The translations under genes were made by a program, and so were the position numbers. Positions 26,534 to 28,290 of a stretch of DNA of 28,290 bases are shown piece by piece; positions within the stretch are counted from its first letter, which is position 1, and each line of letters starts with the position of its first letter. The notes beneath the pieces are model-generated. The model did no database searches, was not told the DNA's origin, and was given only the letters and a program-made list of their open reading frames with translations. Source of the stretch: Zygnema cylindricum (taxonomy: Eukaryota; Streptophyta; Zygnematophyceae; Zygnematales; Zygnemataceae); contig JBBHKE010003113.1 in assembly GCA_037447655.1 (NCBI GenBank), forward strand, positions 1 through 28,290, given 5' to 3'.

Positions 26534-28290
26534 CAATAAATTTAAGTTTGCGCTAAGAAAGATATTTGTAACAAACAACGTTTATTGTTCGTGGTCACAA
26601 AAGGAGGAAAAATAAACTCCGAAATATGTTTATAACACAAGTTTGTCTTTGAGCTAAAAACAATAGTGGTAACAAACACTTTATCGGTTAACGCTCACAA
26701 AAATAGTTAAAAAAAACCCTAAACCATGTTTTTAACACAAATTTGAGTTTGCGCTAACAAAGATGTTTGTAACAAACAACGATTTTTGTTCGTCGTCAAA
26801 AAAAAGGTAAAACAGTCTCTAAACTATGTTTATAACACAAGTTTGTGTTTACTCTAACAACAATAGTGGTAAAAAACTCTTTAAATTGTCAACGCTTACA
26901 AAACTAGTTAAAAGAAACCCTAAACCATGTTTCCCACACAAATCTGAGTTTGCGCTAACAAATATTTTTGTAACAATCATCGTTTATTGTTCGCGGTCAC
27001 AAAAAGAGGAAATATAAACTCCAAACCATGTTTATAACACAAGTTTATGTTTGCGCTAACAACAATATTGGTAAAAAACTCTTTATATTGTTAATGTTCA
27101 CAAAAATAGTTAAATAAACCCTAAACAATGATTCTAACACAAATTTGAGTTTGCGCTAACAAAGATATTGCTAACAAACAACGTTTATAGTTCGGGGTCA
27201 CAAAAAGAGGAAATATAAACTCCAAACGATGTTTATAACACAAGTTTATGTTTACGCTAACAACAATATTGGTAAAAAACTCTTTATATTGTTAATGCTC
27301 ACAAAAATAGTTAAAAAAACCCTAAACTATGTTTATAACACAAACTTTAGTTTGCGCTAACAAAGATATTTGTAACAAACAACGTTTATTTTTCGTTGTT
27401 ACAAAAAGAGGTAGAATAAAATACAAACCATGTTTATAATACAAGTTTGTGTTTGCGCTAACAACAATAGTGGTAACAAACACTTTATATTGTTAACGCT
27501 CACAAAAGTAGTTATAAAAAACCTTAAACCATGTTTCTAACACAAATTTGAGTTTGCGCTAACAAAGATATTTGTAAGAAACAACGTTTATTGTTCGCTG
27601 TCACAAAAAGAGGTAAAAAAAACTACGAATCATGTTTATAACACAAGTTTGTGATTGGGCTAACAACAACAGTGGTAACAAACACTTTATATTGTTAACG
27701 CTCACAAAAATCGTAATAAAAGCCCTAAACCATGTTTCTAACACAATTTTGAGTTTCCGTTAACAAAGATATTTGTAACAAACAATGTTTATTGTTCACT
27801 ATCACTAAAAGAGATAAAATAAACTCCGAACGATGTTTATAACACAATTTTGTGTTTAAGCTAACAACAATAGTGGTAACAAACACTTTATATTGTTAAT
27901 GCTCACAAAAATCGTAAAAAATACCCTAAACCATGTTTTTAACACAAATTTGAGTTTGCGCTAAAAAGATATTTGTAACAATCAACGTTTATTGTTCGCG
28001 GTCACAAAAAGAGGTAAAATAAACTCCAAACCATGTTTATAATACAAGTTTGTGTTTGCGCTAACAACAATAGTGGTAACAAACTCTTTTTATTTTAAAC
28101 GCTCACAAAATAGTTAAAATAAAATCTTTAACCATGTTTCTAACACAAGTTTGAGTTTCCAGGAACAAAGATATTTGTAACAAATAATGTTTATTGTTCA
28201 CTATCACTAAAAGAGATAAAATAAACTCCGAACCATGTTTATAACACAAGTTTGTGTTTGCGCTAAAAACAATAGTGGTAACAAACTCTT
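26534..28290 (+). repeat. Dimeric ~200-bp satellite, segment 3 (about 8.7 units, runs off the window)
   Basis: The landmark GATATTTG recurs at 26561, 26762, 26962, 27164, 27365, 27567, 27768, 27968 and 28170, a spacing of 200-202. Two monomers of about 100 bp alternate strictly (type A with GATATTTG and CATGTTTATAACACAAG; type B with CAATAGTGG and CATGTTTCTAACACAAA). Most B monomers contain CCCTAAAC, and four have the full AAACCCTAAAC (near 26715, 26915, 27115, 27315). No coding sequence is seen; the short open frames are by-products of the repeat. Confidence 0.97.

Noticed and set aside
26534-28290. CRISPR-like regularly spaced repeats
   Set aside because: The whole 200-bp unit is repeated with no unique spacers, and the surroundings are eukaryotic retroelements. 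It is a satellite.

Overview
This 28.3 kb window looks like repeat-rich, probably pericentromeric or other heterochromatic DNA from a land plant or streptophyte alga. It holds no ordinary host gene that I can support. The plant assignment rests on three things: Ty1/copia and Ty3/gypsy elements of plant type, primer-binding sites that match the anticodon arm of plant initiator tRNA-Met, and plant telo-box-like AACCCTAAAC motifs in a satellite. A DNA methyltransferase domain carried by a gypsy element points tentatively to a non-flowering lineage, because such elements have been reported from charophyte algae. That last step is inference.

The substrate is a tandem satellite with a period of about 200 bp, built from two related monomers of about 100 bp. 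It is seen at 4106-4635, 14131-14401 and 26534-28290. Several retroelements are inserted into it. From left to right: (1) 1-4105, the 3' part of a decayed Ty1/copia element (family 1, + strand) with a 3' LTR at 3323-4105. (2) 4636-14130, a decayed Ty3/gypsy element (+) flanked by TTGT, whose coding order is gag with two zinc knuckles, protease, DNA cytosine-5 methyltransferase (DNMT), reverse transcriptase, RNase H, integrase and PHD finger. (3) 14402-26533, a composite of two family-2 copia copies in inverted orientation with their 5' LTRs on the outside: copy A (+, 14471 to about 17771) and copy B (-, 26471 down to about 17772). (4) Inside copy B's RNase H gene, a younger and nearly complete family-1 copia element (-, 18157-24129) with two LTRs and a perfect 5-bp target duplication (ATACC on the + strand, 18152-18156 and 24130-24134).

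The most unusual object is the gypsy element. Between protease and RT it carries a methyltransferase with motifs in the canonical, unpermuted order I, IV, VI, VIII, IX/X, most like DNMT3-type enzymes. After the integrase, where chromoviruses carry a chromodomain, it carries a C4HC3 PHD finger. An element with both a chromatin writer and a chromatin reader suggests self-methylation and chromatin-guided integration. This copy is dead, with many stops and frameshifts.

The copia families are notable too. Both have primer-binding sites (GGTTATGGGCC...) complementary to the anticodon arm of initiator tRNA-Met, so they probably prime with a half-tRNA as Drosophila copia does. In both, gag starts inside the LTR (as in yeast Ty1) and reads through the primer-binding site. 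The youngest copy has only three obvious reading-frame lesions. Its two stop codons and one protease active-site change are all C-to-T changes in CAG context, as expected from decay of CHG methylation.
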